A stretch of DNA of 64,000 nt from Vibrio sp. NTOU-M3 (GCF_040869035.1 NZ_CP162100.1:62001-126000), one strand, 5' to 3'; positions 34,519 through 44,542 are shown, counted from the first letter of the stretch. Numbers and translations: made by a program. The notes: generated by a model from the sequence alone, not told the origin.

Positions 34519-36004
34519 CCATTTCTTCCTCAAATTGTTTAAACAACTGAACCAGTCGTTGGTAGTGCTTGTATTTTTTCTGATATTTTTCGTAGTTTGC
34601 TGGGTTCGGCTCAACGCGAGAGGCTGAGTGAGTAACGCTTTGCATACACTCTGCTAAAGAAGCAAATTCAGCAGCGCCAACCATAGCCATCATGGCTGCG
34701 CCAAGTGACCCTGTTTCATCTACGTCGGAGACTTCAACCGTCATTCCGGTAAGGTCTGCCAGCATTTGCATCCAAACCGGGCTAGAGGCAGGGCCGCCAG
34801 TCACTTTCAGCACATCCGCTTTCGGGAAACGTTGACGCATACGTTCAAGATGAAGGTTGTGACAGAATAGAATGCCTTCCCAAATCGCTTGAATTAGGTG
34901 GCCTTTGGTGTGGTGAGACTGTAATCCGTAGAAGCCAGATTTAAGTCCTAAGCCTTGGTTTGAACCATAAAGGAATGGCACGAAGTAGACCGAGCTAGAT
35001 GCCGGGTCTAATGCATCGACTAAGGCTTGATTTTGAGCATGGTCGAGCTTGCCATCTTCACCAAGGTAGTCGACAAACCACTCATAGTTACCTGCTGAGG
35101 TTGGGCTTGCTTCATGAATGATGTATTCCCCATCGACCGCGTAGTGGCCATAGACAAAGTTGTGCGTCTCTTGAGTGACTTGCTTGGAAATACCTGAGGT
35201 GACCGCCCAAGTGCCCATCACATAATTCAAGGTGTCTTCTGATGAATTGATACCAGAGCAGATGGCTGTTGAAACCACATCAAATAGACCACCAAAGACT
35301 GGAGTGCTTAGTGCAAGGCCTGTTTCTTCAGCGATAGCGGCTGTAATTTTGCCCGCTTGCTGCTGAGGTTTTACTACCGGTGGCAGCGCATCCCAGATCT
35401 CTTCAATACCAAAGGTTTTCAGCAATGCTTTGTCGTATTCGCCAGTAATGGAGTTGAAGACATTGCTTTCTGAGATGTTGGTCAGTTCAGCGGCAACTTC
35501 ACCTGTTAAGCGATAACGTAGGTAATCGTGCGACATCATGACCGCTCCGATTTGGTCGTAGCGCTGACGGTCGTTCTCTTTGATCCAGCGAATGATCGAT
35601 ACTGGGTGACCGGTCCAAAGAGTTTGCAATGTGGTTGGGTAGATCTCTTGTACTTTGCCTTGCTCTAACCACTCTTTAACGATAGGTAGCGAGCGAGAGT
35701 CTGACGACATGATGCCGTGGCCCAAATTTTTACCCTGCTTGTCTAGCAAGTAGATGCCTTTACCTTGCGCTGAAATACTTAAGCCTTTGATGGCTGTTGG
35801 CTCAACCTGTGTGGTTTCAAGTAGCTGTTTAATCACGGCTACAGCGTTGCCCCACAGCGCGTCTAGGTCGCGTTCTACCCAACCTTGCTTTTGGTTAATG
35901 ACGCTCGCTGAGACACGTGCCAAGCCTTGCTGTTCGCCTTTGGCATTGAACAGAGCGGCTTTCATAAAGGTACCGCCAGAATCAATTCCGATGTAGTAAT
36001 TCAT
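34511..36004 (-). CDS. lyxK: FGGY carbohydrate kinase (L-xylulose / 3-keto-L-gulonate kinase, LyxK)
   Basis: The 497-residue FGGY kinase begins MNYYIGIDSGGTFMKAALFN (ATP phosphate loop 1) and has the sugar-binding WVERDLDALW, the GLFDVVSTAICSG block and the signature KVTGGPASSPVWMQMLADLT with the adenosine loop GSLGAAMMA. In the yia pathway LyxK phosphorylates 3-keto-L-gulonate (and L-xylulose). Its ATG overlaps the stop of the YhcH/YiaL-type gene by one base and its own end overlaps the decarboxylase, so expression is tightly coupled. Confidence 0.92.
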   Translation of the reverse strand: MNYYIGIDSGGTFMKAALFNAKGEQQGLARVSASVINQKQGWVERDLDALWGNAVAVIKQLLETTQVEPTAIKGLSISAQGKGIYLLDKQGKNLGHGIMSSDSRSLPIVKEWLEQGKVQEIYPTTLQTLWTGHPVSIIRWIKENDRQRYDQIGAVMMSHDYLRYRLTGEVAAELTNISESNVFNSITGEYDKALLKTFGIEEIWDALPPVVKPQQQAGKITAAIAEETGLALSTPVFGGLFDVVSTAICSGINSSEDTLNYVMGTWAVTSGISKQVTQETHNFVYGHYAVDGEYIIHEASPTSAGNYEWFVDYLGEDGKLDHAQNQALVDALDPASSSVYFVPFLYGSNQGLGLKSGFYGLQSHHTKGHLIQAIWEGILFCHNLHLERMRQRFPKADVLKVTGGPASSPVWMQMLADLTGMTVEVSDVDETGSLGAAMMAMVGAAEFASLAECMQSVTHSASRVEPNPANYEKYQKKYKHYQRLVQLFKQFEEEMDV

Positions 36005-36492
36005 TATTTGGCATCCAGTAAGTCATTGTGAATTTTTACTACCAACTTTCTAACAATCGAGCTGTCGTCATTTTCAATGTTGGTGATATGAACGGTATCC
36101 GGTGTGAATAGATAGAACTGCTGCGGTTTGGCATGAATAAAGTTCAGTTCAACGCCTTCGAATTCATAAAACTGCAGATCTCTCTGTTCGTTGTAAGGTT
36201 CTGCGAGCTTGTGGTCGCCAGTGTCTTTAGACCAAGCCATGATCTCTGAACCTTTAAGTACAATTTGCAGATCTGAGTAGTGCTTGTGTACTTCTGGTTT
36301 AAAGCTGGTGAGTGGTTCTTTTTTGTATTCCAGTACAACGAACCAAGCTTGGTCTGCATCAAAACCAGGTAAGGTATGACGGCCAATAGCTAGAGCATCA
36401 GTATCTAAGCTATTGATATGCTCCAGCACATTTTGAACAGCGACTGGGTAGCTTCGGGTAAATTTAGTAGGTTGAGTATTTCCGACTAGCAT
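36004..36492 (-). CDS. yiaL: YhcH/YjgK/YiaL family protein
   Basis: This 162-residue cupin-like protein carries the family blocks GRHTLPGFDADQAWFVVLEY, FKPEVHKHYSDLQIVLKGSE with conserved His/Glu metal ligands, and FYLFTPDTVHIT. YiaL belongs to the E. coli yiaK-S operon; the exact reaction is not established, and sugar isomerase or mutarotase activity is suspected. It sits between the HAD phosphatase and the kinase. Confidence 0.9.
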   Translation of the reverse strand: MLVGNTQPTKFTRSYPVAVQNVLEHINSLDTDALAIGRHTLPGFDADQAWFVVLEYKKEPLTSFKPEVHKHYSDLQIVLKGSEIMAWSKDTGDHKLAEPYNEQRDLQFYEFEGVELNFIHAKPQQFYLFTPDTVHITNIENDDSSIVRKLVVKIHNDLLDAK

Positions 36493-36500
36493 AAAATTCT

Positions 36501-37343
36501 CTATTTAAATAAGCGGCTTAAAAGCTCTGCGAGCCCTGTCTTGTCATTGTTATTTTTGTCTGTGACAAGGTCTGCGGTGTTTTTAACGGTGTCATCGGCA
36601 TTGTGCATGGCGATACCGAGACCTGCGGCTTGCAGCATTGAGATGTCATTGTGGTTATCACCGACAGCGACACACTCTTCAAGGCGGATGCCTAGTGGCT
36701 CGATGTAACGAGTAAGAGCGTTGCCTTTGCTGTTTCCTTTCGCTGCGAAATCGACGCGATCAATCCAAGATCGCTCACCATTAAAGTGGTCTTGGACAAA
36801 TGGAAGTTTGGCGAATTGGTCGACTTCTCCCTCGACGACAAACTTCCAAACGTACTCAGACGCAGCTGCTTCATCATCGAAATTGTCTACTTTCTGTATG
36901 TTCGGACGTTTTGCTGGTGGAAATGTTTTTGACCATTCAAGTAGTGCTTCCATGTATTCGATAGGGCGACTTTTTGAGTAGAGCATGGCGTCACGCACAT
37001 ACATCACCATCTTGAGATCATACGCTTGAGAGAGCGTGATAAACTCAGCAGCAATCTGTTTGTCGATGGCATTTTTTTCGAGAACGGCATTGTTTTGGTA
37101 ATCAAAGATATAAGTACCGTTACAGCAAATGATCGGCGTCGATAAACCTAACTGGTCGTAGTAAGGTTTAGCTGCAACATGGTGACGACCTGTCACTATC
37201 ACCACATGTGTGTCTTTCGCGATGCTCTTGATTGTGTCGATTAACTCTTGGCTGATAGTGTGCTGAGAGTTGAGCACTGTTCCATCCAGATCGAGAGCTA
37301 GAAGCTTATGTTTACAAGACTTGTGCGGTGATGACTTATGCAT
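36501..37343 (-). CDS. Cof-type HAD phosphatase (YbhA-like)
   Basis: The product (280 residues from the ATG at 37343) has HAD motif I LLALDLDGTVLNS, motif II VIVTGRHHVA, the cap block ICCNGTYIFDYQ, motif III Lys in AKGNSKGNALTRY and motif IV VAVGDNHNDISML. The VTGRHHVA and CCNGTY blocks resemble YbhA, a pyridoxal phosphate phosphatase, but the substrate in this operon may be a sugar phosphate. A start at 37409 is also open but overlaps the epimerase gene by 56 bases. AAGG lies before the chosen ATG. E. coli yia has no such gene, so this is an addition. Confidence 0.85.
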   Translation of the reverse strand: MHKSSPHKSCKHKLLALDLDGTVLNSQHTISQELIDTIKSIAKDTHVVIVTGRHHVAAKPYYDQLGLSTPIICCNGTYIFDYQNNAVLEKNAIDKQIAAEFITLSQAYDLKMVMYVRDAMLYSKSRPIEYMEALLEWSKTFPPAKRPNIQKVDNFDDEAAASEYVWKFVVEGEVDQFAKLPFVQDHFNGERSWIDRVDFAAKGNSKGNALTRYIEPLGIRLEECVAVGDNHNDISMLQAAGLGIAMHNADDTVKNTADLVTDKNNNDKTGLAELLSRLFK

Positions 37344-37353
37344 GTGCGAGGCC

Positions 37354-38046
37354 TTATTTTTGTCCGTAGTATGAGTTCTTTCCGTGTTTACGGTTGTAGT
37401 GTTTATCAAGCAGTTCAGGTTGAATCGCCACCTCGGGGTTGATTGAGCGAGTTGCGGTTGCCATCGCTGCGATTTCTTCCATCACAACAGCGTTGTGGAC
37501 AGCATCTGAACCATCTTTACCCCAAGTAAATGGTGCGTGACCAGCAATGATCGCACCTGGCATTGCTTGCGGATCAATATCGCGTTGGTTGAACTCTTCG
37601 ACGATCACAAGACCAGTGTTTTTCTCGTAATCAGATTCTATTTCTGCTTTGGTAAGAAGTCGGGTACAAGGTACATCGCCGTAGAAGTAGTCGGCATGTG
37701 TGGTGCCTAGTGCAGGAATATCTAGGCCTGCTTGCGCCCAAATCGTCGCGTTACGAGAGTGCGTATGAACAATGCCGCCAATTGATGGAAACGCTTTGTA
37801 GAGTTCAATGTGTGTCGCGGTATCACTAGATGGGTTCATTGTTCCTTCAATACGATTGCCTTCAAGGTCGACAATTACAATGTCGTCTGCCGTCATTACA
37901 TCGTATTCAATGCCAGAAGGTTTAATCGCAATGACACCATGTTCGCGGTCGATTTCAGAGACGTTACCCCAAGTGAAAGTAACAAGTCCGTATTTAGGAA
38001 GTTGTAAGTTAGCTGCGAGAACGCGAGCTTTTAATTCTTGGTACAT
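37354..38046 (-). CDS. sgbE: L-ribulose-5-phosphate 4-epimerase (SgbE/UlaF/AraD)
   Basis: This class II aldolase-fold epimerase turns L-ribulose-5-P into D-xylulose-5-P, the exit of the pathway. In 230 residues the landmarks are [50 protein letters not shown] (Asp at the usual catalytic position), the zinc pair in [10 protein letters not shown], and [13 protein letters not shown]. It lies between the TRAP binding protein and the HAD gene. Confidence 0.94.
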   Translation of the reverse strand: MYQELKARVLAANLQLPKYGLVTFTWGNVSEIDREHGVIAIKPSGIEYDVMTADDIVIVDLEGNRIEGTMNPSSDTATHIELYKAFPSIGGIVHTHSRNATIWAQAGLDIPALGTTHADYFYGDVPCTRLLTKAEIESDYEKNTGLVIVEEFNQRDIDPQAMPGAIIAGHAPFTWGKDGSDAVHNAVVMEEIAAMATATRSINPEVAIQPELLDKHYNRKHGKNSYYGQK

Positions 38047-38148
38047 AGTGATTTTCCAATGTTCAATAAGTAGAAGTAAGAAGGATGGAAATTAAGGCTG
38101 CCTCAGTGGATTGGCTGAACAGCCTTCATCGGTTGATGTGCTTGAGGT

Positions 38149-39123
38149 CTACTTAGCAGCAACCTTGATCTTGTTGATCATCACATCACCGTTTTTCTCG
38201 ATGTAAGCGTTCCATACAGGTTGAATGGCTTCTTGGAAGGCTTTGCCATCCACGTCGCGGTTAACTTGCATGCCATTAGCCTCAAGCTGAGCAATCATCT
38301 CCTCTTCTTTATCCATAGCTAACTTACGTTGCATCGCGACTGCTTCCGCCGATACCTCTTTGATGATTCTCTGTTCTTCATCACTTAGTTTGTTGAACTT
38401 ACGTAGGTTCATTGTAAGAACCAGCGGTGAGTAAGCGTGTTGTGTCAGGCTTAGGTACTTTTGGACTTCGTCGAATTTGAACGATAGCGTTACAGGGATA
38501 GGGTGATCTTGTGAATCAACGACACCTGTTTCAAGCGCGGTATATAGTTCAGACACTGGCAACTGCTGTGGGTTAGCGCCTAGCTCGTTGAACATATCGT
38601 TCAGCGCTTTAGAGCCGTTTACACGCATTTGCAAACCTTTAACGTCAGAAGGAACACGGATAGGTTTTTTGTTGTTGGTCATGTTGCGGTAGCCATTCTC
38701 TGGGAAGCCAAGACCTTTTAAGCCAAACTTCTCAAATTTGGTTAGCACTTCTTGACCCGGCTCTCCATCTAATACTTTGTATGCAGTTTGGCGATCGGGG
38801 AACATGAACGGTAGCGTAAATGCCGCAGATTCAGGCATTAAGCCGTTGTAGTTGTTTAAACCAACCATCGTCAAATCAACGATGCCAGCACGCGCACCAT
38901 CGATCATCTGCTTATCACTGCCTAGTTGACCTTGAGGGTATACGTTGACTTTGATTTCTCCATTTGAACGAGCTTCTACTTCTTTCTTAAAGAAAAGAGA
39001 TAGGTCTTGTTGCAGGTCAGACTCAGGTGCCGCGTGTGCAAGCTTTAGAGTCGTTGCAGCAAACGTGTTAGCGCTCATCGCGATGGTTGAAGCGAGTAGA
39101 GTCATTTTTAGTAGGGTTTTCAT
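38149..39123 (-). CDS. yiaO: TRAP transporter solute-binding protein (YiaO/DctP)
   Basis: This 324-residue periplasmic protein starts with a signal peptide (MKTLLKMTLLASTIAMSANTFAA), followed by TTLKLAHAAPESDLQQDL, the DctP signature region PIRVPSDVKGLQMRV with the substrate-anchoring arginine, and SELYTALETGVVDSQDHPI. It should bind 2,3-diketo-L-gulonate. The ATG at 39123 is chosen because it begins the signal peptide; the frame extends upstream to 39243 into the permease gene. Confidence 0.93.
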   Translation of the reverse strand: MKTLLKMTLLASTIAMSANTFAATTLKLAHAAPESDLQQDLSLFFKKEVEARSNGEIKVNVYPQGQLGSDKQMIDGARAGIVDLTMVGLNNYNGLMPESAAFTLPFMFPDRQTAYKVLDGEPGQEVLTKFEKFGLKGLGFPENGYRNMTNNKKPIRVPSDVKGLQMRVNGSKALNDMFNELGANPQQLPVSELYTALETGVVDSQDHPIPVTLSFKFDEVQKYLSLTQHAYSPLVLTMNLRKFNKLSDEEQRIIKEVSAEAVAMQRKLAMDKEEEMIAQLEANGMQVNRDVDGKAFQEAIQPVWNAYIEKNGDVMINKIKVAAK

Positions 39124-39145
39124 TATTGTTTTCTCCGTCCGAGGA

Positions 39146-40426
39146 TTAACCAATGACATACGACATTGGCACAGTGATAATGCTTGGAAATATGACAAAC
39201 AGTGTGAGCAGGGCCATGTAAGCAGCAATGAAGGGCAAGACACCTTTCACAGCAGTAGACATTGGCACTCTAGCTACACCACACACAACGTTTAGTACGG
39301 TGCCTACAGGAGGCGTTATTAGGCCAATTGAACAGTTAATAACAAACAGCAAGCCAAAATAAGTTGGGTCGATTCCTGCCATTTTGATAACAGGCATTAA
39401 TAGGGGTACAAGGATTAGAATGGTTGGGCTTAAGTCCATCACCATACCGACACACAGAACAAGTAGCATGATGACTGCCATTAGAAGTCGAGGACTGTCG
39501 ACCAATGGGCCTAACATTTCTGCAAGTTGCTGAGGCAATTGAGCAACGGTGATTAACCACGCTGCGACCATGGCACAACCCACTAAGAACATCACCATCG
39601 CTGTAGAGCGACCAGCATTAAGCACAATGTGGTAGAACTTTTTAATCGTGAGCTCTTTATAAACAAAGGTAGAGATGAAGATTGCGTAAGCTGCTGCGAC
39701 AACCGCCGCTTCTGTTGGGGTAAAGATACCGAAGCGGATACCCACAATGATGATGACAGGTAAGCACAGAGCCCAGATACCATCTTTCAATGCGGCGCGT
39801 TTTTCTGCTTTGGTTGCGCGCTCAGAGGTTGCTAAGTTCTCTTTGCGAACCGTCATGCGCCACACAAACATCAATGTCATACCCATCAATAAGCCAGGAA
39901 CAATACCGCCTAGGAAAAGGTTTTTAATTGAAATACCTCCTGCAACACCGACTAAGATAAGTGGAATTGAAGGTGGGATAACCGGGGCGATGATGCCGCC
40001 TGAAGCGAGCAGACCCATTGATGGTGCTTCTGGGTATTTAGCTGCTTTCATCATTGGGTAAAGGATACTCACCAATGCTGCTGCATCTGCTACCGCTGAA
40101 CCTGAAAGACCGGCAAGTAGAACCGAAGTCATGATGGCTACGTAACCTAAGCCTCCTTGGCGGTGACCAACATACGTAGTAGCTAGTCGAACAATGCGTT
40201 GTGACAAGCCACCCGACGCCATTACTTCACCAGCAATTAGGAAGAATGGGATTGCAAGTAGCGTAAAGCTGTCGACACCATTAATTAAAGACTGCGCAAG
40301 AATGTCCGCACTAAAGAAATCCATGTGCAGCATCAGTGCCATTGAAGATAATAGCAGTGCAAACGCAACAGGAAGACCAAGCAAGATTGAGACAATCAAT
40401 ACCGATAAGAAAATGGCTAACGTCAT
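39146..40426 (-). CDS. yiaN: TRAP transporter large permease (YiaN/DctM)
   Basis: The 426-residue DctM-type protein has 11-12 membrane segments. Landmarks are LLAIPFFLIAGEVMASGGLS, GLSGSAVADAAALVSILYPM, ASGGIIAPVIPPSIPLILVG and CSIGLITPPVGTVLNVVCGV. It forms the sodium-driven channel with the small subunit; the two genes overlap by one base (TAATG). Confidence 0.95.
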   Translation of the reverse strand: MTLAIFLSVLIVSILLGLPVAFALLLSSMALMLHMDFFSADILAQSLINGVDSFTLLAIPFFLIAGEVMASGGLSQRIVRLATTYVGHRQGGLGYVAIMTSVLLAGLSGSAVADAAALVSILYPMMKAAKYPEAPSMGLLASGGIIAPVIPPSIPLILVGVAGGISIKNLFLGGIVPGLLMGMTLMFVWRMTVRKENLATSERATKAEKRAALKDGIWALCLPVIIIVGIRFGIFTPTEAAVVAAAYAIFISTFVYKELTIKKFYHIVLNAGRSTAMVMFLVGCAMVAAWLITVAQLPQQLAEMLGPLVDSPRLLMAVIMLLVLCVGMVMDLSPTILILVPLLMPVIKMAGIDPTYFGLLFVINCSIGLITPPVGTVLNVVCGVARVPMSTAVKGVLPFIAAYMALLTLFVIFPSIITVPMSYVIG

Positions 40427-40914
40427 TATTCTTTCTCCTCTTCTAAGCTATCTAGTTGCCAGTCAGGGTTGAAGATTCGAACAAACGCAATCACAGACAT
40501 TAACACGCCTGACACCACGCCAGCTAAATAAAATAATGCCGAAGGAAGCCCTGTAAGTTGAGAAATATCTGACCAGTTGGACATCATTTGACGGTATGAA
40601 CCGATGTAAAGCATGCCGACTGAAACCAGAACTACCACCCAACAAATTCGTCTTAGTACGGGCACTGCTTTAGGGAAAAGTCGTTCAGAAAATTCTGCAA
40701 CAGCGAGGTGCTCACCTCGGCGCAGCACAACGGTTGCACCGAGCATCACAATCCATACAAGACCAAGGCGAGATAGTTCTACAGAGGGACGAAGACCGGA
40801 GGAAAAGCCGTAACGTAGCACCACGTTTGTGAAGACCAGTACAATCATACAAGTCAGAATAACGGCCATAATGACGTCGATACTTTTCCAAATACTCTTA
40901 AATACACTTTGCAT
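40426..40914 (-). CDS. yiaM: TRAP transporter small permease (YiaM/DctQ)
   Basis: The 162-residue DctQ-type subunit has four membrane segments with VILTCMIVLVFTNVVLRYGF and the family block RRGEHLAVAEFSERLF. I start it at the ATG at 40914 (MQSVFKSIWKSID), where GAGGTGGG stands upstream. The ATG at 40962 would overlap the dlgD gene. Together with the large permease and binding protein it makes a complete TRAP system. Confidence 0.92.
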   Translation of the reverse strand: MQSVFKSIWKSIDVIMAVILTCMIVLVFTNVVLRYGFSSGLRPSVELSRLGLVWIVMLGATVVLRRGEHLAVAEFSERLFPKAVPVLRRICWVVVLVSVGMLYIGSYRQMMSNWSDISQLTGLPSALFYLAGVVSGVLMSVIAFVRIFNPDWQLDSLEEEKE

Positions 40915-40937
40915 AAAGCTTGCCCACCTCAGGCTAA

Positions 40938-41939
40938 TTACAGAGACGTAATTTGGTCCCAAATACTGTCATTAATCTCAATGCCACCAGCAGCTTCATG
41001 TCTGTTGATGAAGTTCTGAATTTCAGAACCTGCAATCATTACTGAACCTGTTTCTGCTGGCTCTGATGCCAGTACGTAGTCACGGATACGCTTCATTTCT
41101 TGAGCGTATTGACCTTCACCCATTGTTTTGCTTAGGTCAATTGCGATAAGGAATTGTGAAACGCCGAACTCGCCACCCATGTCTTCTGTCAGAGCTGGAA
41201 CTGAGTTACCACCAGTGATAGCGGTTAGCATCATGTCTAGTACGATAGCCATTGAAGAACCTTTCCAGAACCCCATTGGTAGTAGGCGTTTGTTTTCCCA
41301 AAGTACGTGAGGGTCTTGGGTTAGGTTGCCTTCGTTGTCGAAGCCACCCACAACAGGGAGTTCTTTGTCTGCAAGTACGAAGTTTTGAAGTTGGCCGTAC
41401 GAGAATTGTGTCATTGAGCAGTCAACCACGACCGGTGGATCGCCTGCGATAGCCATGATCAGAGGATTAGAACCAACGCGGTGATCTTTACCACCCCAAG
41501 CTGGCATTACTGCGATAGAGTTTGTTGATGCTATACCTGCAAAACCTTCACGAGCCATTTTCAGAACGTATGCACCACCACGCATCCAGTGGTTCGAGTT
41601 ACGCATACCCACCATGCCGATGCCGTAGTCACGAGCCAATTCCATTGCACGTTCAGCACAGATAAGACCGTTCAGTACGCCAGGACCAAAATTACAATCC
41701 CATTGCTCAAGTGCACCCATGCTGTTCACACATTCAGGCTCTGCGTTAAGCTTGATTTGACCTTTGTCTACTTGGTCAATGAACACTGGGAAACGGTTGA
41801 TGCCGTGCGAATAAGTACCTTCATTAGCCATCTCAACAAAACCCGCGGCAAGCTTGGTTGCCATCTCTGGTTTCATGTGTCGAGCTAGTAGGATTCGTTC
41901 ATATTCTTGTTGTAGTTTTTCAGTGGATACTAAAGGCAT
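40938..41939 (-). CDS. dlgD: 2,3-diketo-L-gulonate reductase (YiaK/DlgD)
   Basis: DlgD reduces 2,3-diketo-L-gulonate to 3-keto-L-gulonate with NAD(P)H. The 333-residue malate/lactate dehydrogenase-2-type enzyme shows ANEGTYSHGINRFPVFIDQV with the catalytic His, MVGMRNSNHWMRGGAYVLKM, VGSNPLIMAIAGDPPVVVDC and PMGFWKGSSMAIVLDMM. It is the first gene of the operon on the minus strand, behind an IclR-type operator candidate. Confidence 0.94.
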   Translation of the reverse strand: MPLVSTEKLQQEYERILLARHMKPEMATKLAAGFVEMANEGTYSHGINRFPVFIDQVDKGQIKLNAEPECVNSMGALEQWDCNFGPGVLNGLICAERAMELARDYGIGMVGMRNSNHWMRGGAYVLKMAREGFAGIASTNSIAVMPAWGGKDHRVGSNPLIMAIAGDPPVVVDCSMTQFSYGQLQNFVLADKELPVVGGFDNEGNLTQDPHVLWENKRLLPMGFWKGSSMAIVLDMMLTAITGGNSVPALTEDMGGEFGVSQFLIAIDLSKTMGEGQYAQEMKRIRDYVLASEPAETGSVMIAGSEIQNFINRHEAAGGIEINDSIWDQITSL

Positions 41940-41961
41940 CTCTGTTCTCCGATAATGTAAG

Positions 41962-41976
41962 TTCCATAATGCGGAA
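41962..41976. promoter_or_regulatory. Candidate IclR-type operator upstream of dlgD
   Basis: TTCC-ATAATGC-GGAA is an inverted repeat 22-37 bases before the dlgD start, and a further GTTCC half-site follows at about 41992. IclR-family operators often have such GGAA/TTCC symmetry, and the regulator gene is in this operon. Confidence 0.45.
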
Positions 41977-42222
41977 TTAATTATTGTTTATGTTCCAAAT
42001 TAATACCGTGAGCAAAGTGGCGAAAAATTACCTTATTAAGTTTTTCTCTAATAACTGCTAATCGGTTAAAAAAAAGAACAAAAAGACTTTGAAATTCCGT
42101 AATACGAAACAATTAACATGATCTAGATCTACGTTATGCAGTTTATTCTGATGAAAATGAGAAGCCTGTTTGAGAGATTGATGAGCTGCATGGTTTTGGT
42201 GGTAGAAAGTCGGCTTTGGTTA
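41977..42222. other. Operon promoter region and island filler
   Basis: These 246 bases are AT-rich with no gene. They include the probable dlgD promoter (minus direction) and end at an IS630 remnant. Confidence 0.4.
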
Positions 42223-42404
42223 CCTACCGTTTTCAGGCTTCAACTTCTCTGACTGAAAATAATCGTTGATATGACGAACAACCGTCGTTTCATGAATACG
42301 AAGTGCCTGAGAAATCATTGCGTTGTCCAGCCTTCGGAAGTAAGCAGAACTGATTTGCACCTTCGATATTAGACACTTCACTAAGCGACTTTCCCATACT
42401 TAAA
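42223..42404 (-). pseudogene. IS630-family transposase N-terminal fragment
   Basis: The minus strand reads AYFRRLDNAMISQALRIHET, then TTVVRHINDYFQSEKLKPEN-G-R-stop, the helix-turn-helix start of IS630-type transposases, with a shifted frame before it and the DDE domain missing. A similar end sequence (TTTTCCCTACTAAAACTTAT at about 45130) suggests a second decayed copy on the other side of the intron. Confidence 0.7.
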
Positions 42405-42745
42405 ATTATCCGCATTTTCCTAATTTAACTGATTATTCTAAGTAAATTTTGTCTGTGCGACCTGAAGTCGTATGAAGCGTTGTTCATCGCTTTATGAATG
42501 AACCATCTGTATCACCAGATGAACCTACGAGCCTGAATAAAGCAGCGGCTCGGACAATGTAATGAAGAGCTATTTTAAATTGCTCGGGATCGAAATCGTG
42601 AGAGGCAGATCCTCCTGATAACCACATGAATCGGGTGAGTGCTAGGTAGTCAGTATGATGAACGTAAGTGAATCCATGAAAGGTGCGTTATGTGACGAAA
42701 CAGCGGAAGTGGTTAATACGCTGTAGCCAAAGGCAATGAGAGTCG

Positions 42746-42770
42746 GAAAGAGGTTGGACAATACTCTTTC
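42746..42770 (+). other. EBS1 hairpin of the group II intron
   Basis: GAAAGAG and CTCTTTC form a perfect 7-bp stem with the 11-base loop GTTGGACAATA. GGACAA in the loop (42756-42761) can pair with TTGTCT, the six bases just upstream of the intron (one G-U pair). This is the expected EBS1-IBS1 contact about 300 nt into the intron. Confidence 0.7.
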
Positions 42771-43034
42771 GTGATCGCAGTGCTCTCCGCCCTATAGTGG
42801 ACATCTAAGCTGATATTTTACGCGACATACGGAACAGGGTAAGCCCGTATTACTCCCTATGGGAAAGCCTTTGTGGCCGATAGTGATGCGGGTAAAGGAG
42901 GTCGGAAAAAGCGAAAGCTGCATTGTAATGATGCAGATACAGGTTAATGCCTGATCATCACGAAAGTGAGCCCACTTCCGACTGGTCTCCCATTGCGAGA
43001 GAATTTGAAGAACTTCATTTAAGGAGAAAAGCAA

Positions 43035-44506
43035 ATGATGGTCTCGAAAGAGATTAGTGCATCTTCTGACAGTGCTCAGTGGCAGTCTATTGACTGGAGA
43101 TCCGCTGAAGCTCACGTATTAAAGCTTCAAATGCGTATCGCAAAAGCACAAGAGAAAAGAAATACGGTAAGGTGAAATCCTTACAGCGGCTCTTAACTCA
43201 TTCTCGCTCAGCAAAACTTCTTGCTGTCAGGCGAGTCTCACAAAACAAAGGCAGCAAAACGCCCGGAATGGATGGCGTTATCTGGAACACGGATGCACGC
43301 CGTATGAAAGCGGTTAATCAACTGAGTCGCAAGACTTACAAAGCAAAACCACTTAAACGTATCTACATCCCCAAAAAGAATGGCAAACTCAGACCTCTAG
43401 GTATCCCGTGCATGATAGATAGACCGCAACAAGCGCTCCACCTGCTTGCATTAGAGCCTGTTTCTGAAACATTAGCCGACCTCAATAGCTATGGATTCAG
43501 ACCAAACCGTAGCACTGCCGATGCTATCGCGCAGTGCTTTAAGTGCTTGGCTATGAAGAGATCAGCAAAATGGGTTCTTGAGGGCGATATCAAAGCTTGC
43601 TTCGATAAAATCGGGCATCAATGGCTTATGGATAATATCACCGTAGATAAACGTATGTTAGAGCAATGGCTGAAATCTGGTTTTGTGGATAAAGGCCGGT
43701 TCTATGACACTGATGAAGGTACGCCACAAGGAGGGAGCATCTCTCCAACTTTGATGCTAACGACCCTCGCTGGGATAGAACAACGCATAAAATCCACAGC
43801 ACTCAGAAAAGGAGCTAGAGCTAACTTCATTGGTTATGCTGATGATTTCGTGGTCACTTGTTCTTCAAAGGAAGTGCTAGTGAGCGATATCAAACCGTTG
43901 ATTGCTGACTTTTTGGCTGAAAGAGGGTTAACCCTATCCGAAGAGAAAACGAAGGTTACTCATATTGATGATGGTTTTGACTTTCTGGGCTTCAACCATA
44001 GGAAGTACAAAGGGAAATTGCTCATTAAACCAAGCAAGTCCAACACGCTGTTATTTTTGAGGAACCTACGTGAACTTATCAAAAAGCACGTAACTATCCC
44101 AGTTAATGATCTTATCAAACTGATAAATCCAAAACTCAGAGGATGGGCGAATTACTACCGCCACTGCGTTGCTAAACAAGTATTCGGGTATGTAGGTCAC
44201 AAACTATTCCAAGCGCTATGGCACTGGGCAGTTAGGCGCCATCCAACCAAGTCTAAAGACTGAGTCGTTCATAATTATTTTCTCAATCGAAAAGGCCAAT
44301 GGCAATTTCATGGTTGGCAGAAAATTATGAACATGGATTGTCACTTCAATTTGTTCCAAATATCAAAAGTGCCAATAGAACGACATGTGAAAATCCAAAG
44401 TGCTGCGACTCCTTACGACCCCGACTATCAAGACTACTTGGTCAAGCGGAAGTCAAAGAGACAAGCACGTAACTCGTGGGTTGAACCTGTTCCAACTGCT
44501 CTATGA
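43035..44506 (+). pseudogene. ltrA: Group II intron reverse transcriptase/maturase, frameshifted and with nonsense codon
   Basis: A start at 43035 (MMVSKEISASSDSAQWQSID) has AAGGAG 8 bases upstream. That frame stops at TGA 43173 after reading IAKAQEKRN where IAKA-TREKKYGKVKSLQRLL is expected, a single-base loss. The long open part (from 43172) has RT blocks PLGIPCMIDRPQQALHLLAL, SYGFRPNRSTADAI, GTPQGGSISP and the catalytic FIGYADDFVV, then the maturase region KLINPKLRGWANYYRH. A TGA at 44261-44263 replaces the expected Trp, and the same frame continues VPIERHVKIQSAATPYDPDY to a stop at 44504-44506. The enzyme is thus broken at both ends. Confidence 0.88.
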
Positions 44507-44542
44507 GTTGCTGGGTATCAAATGATGCCTTAGTGGAGGCTT

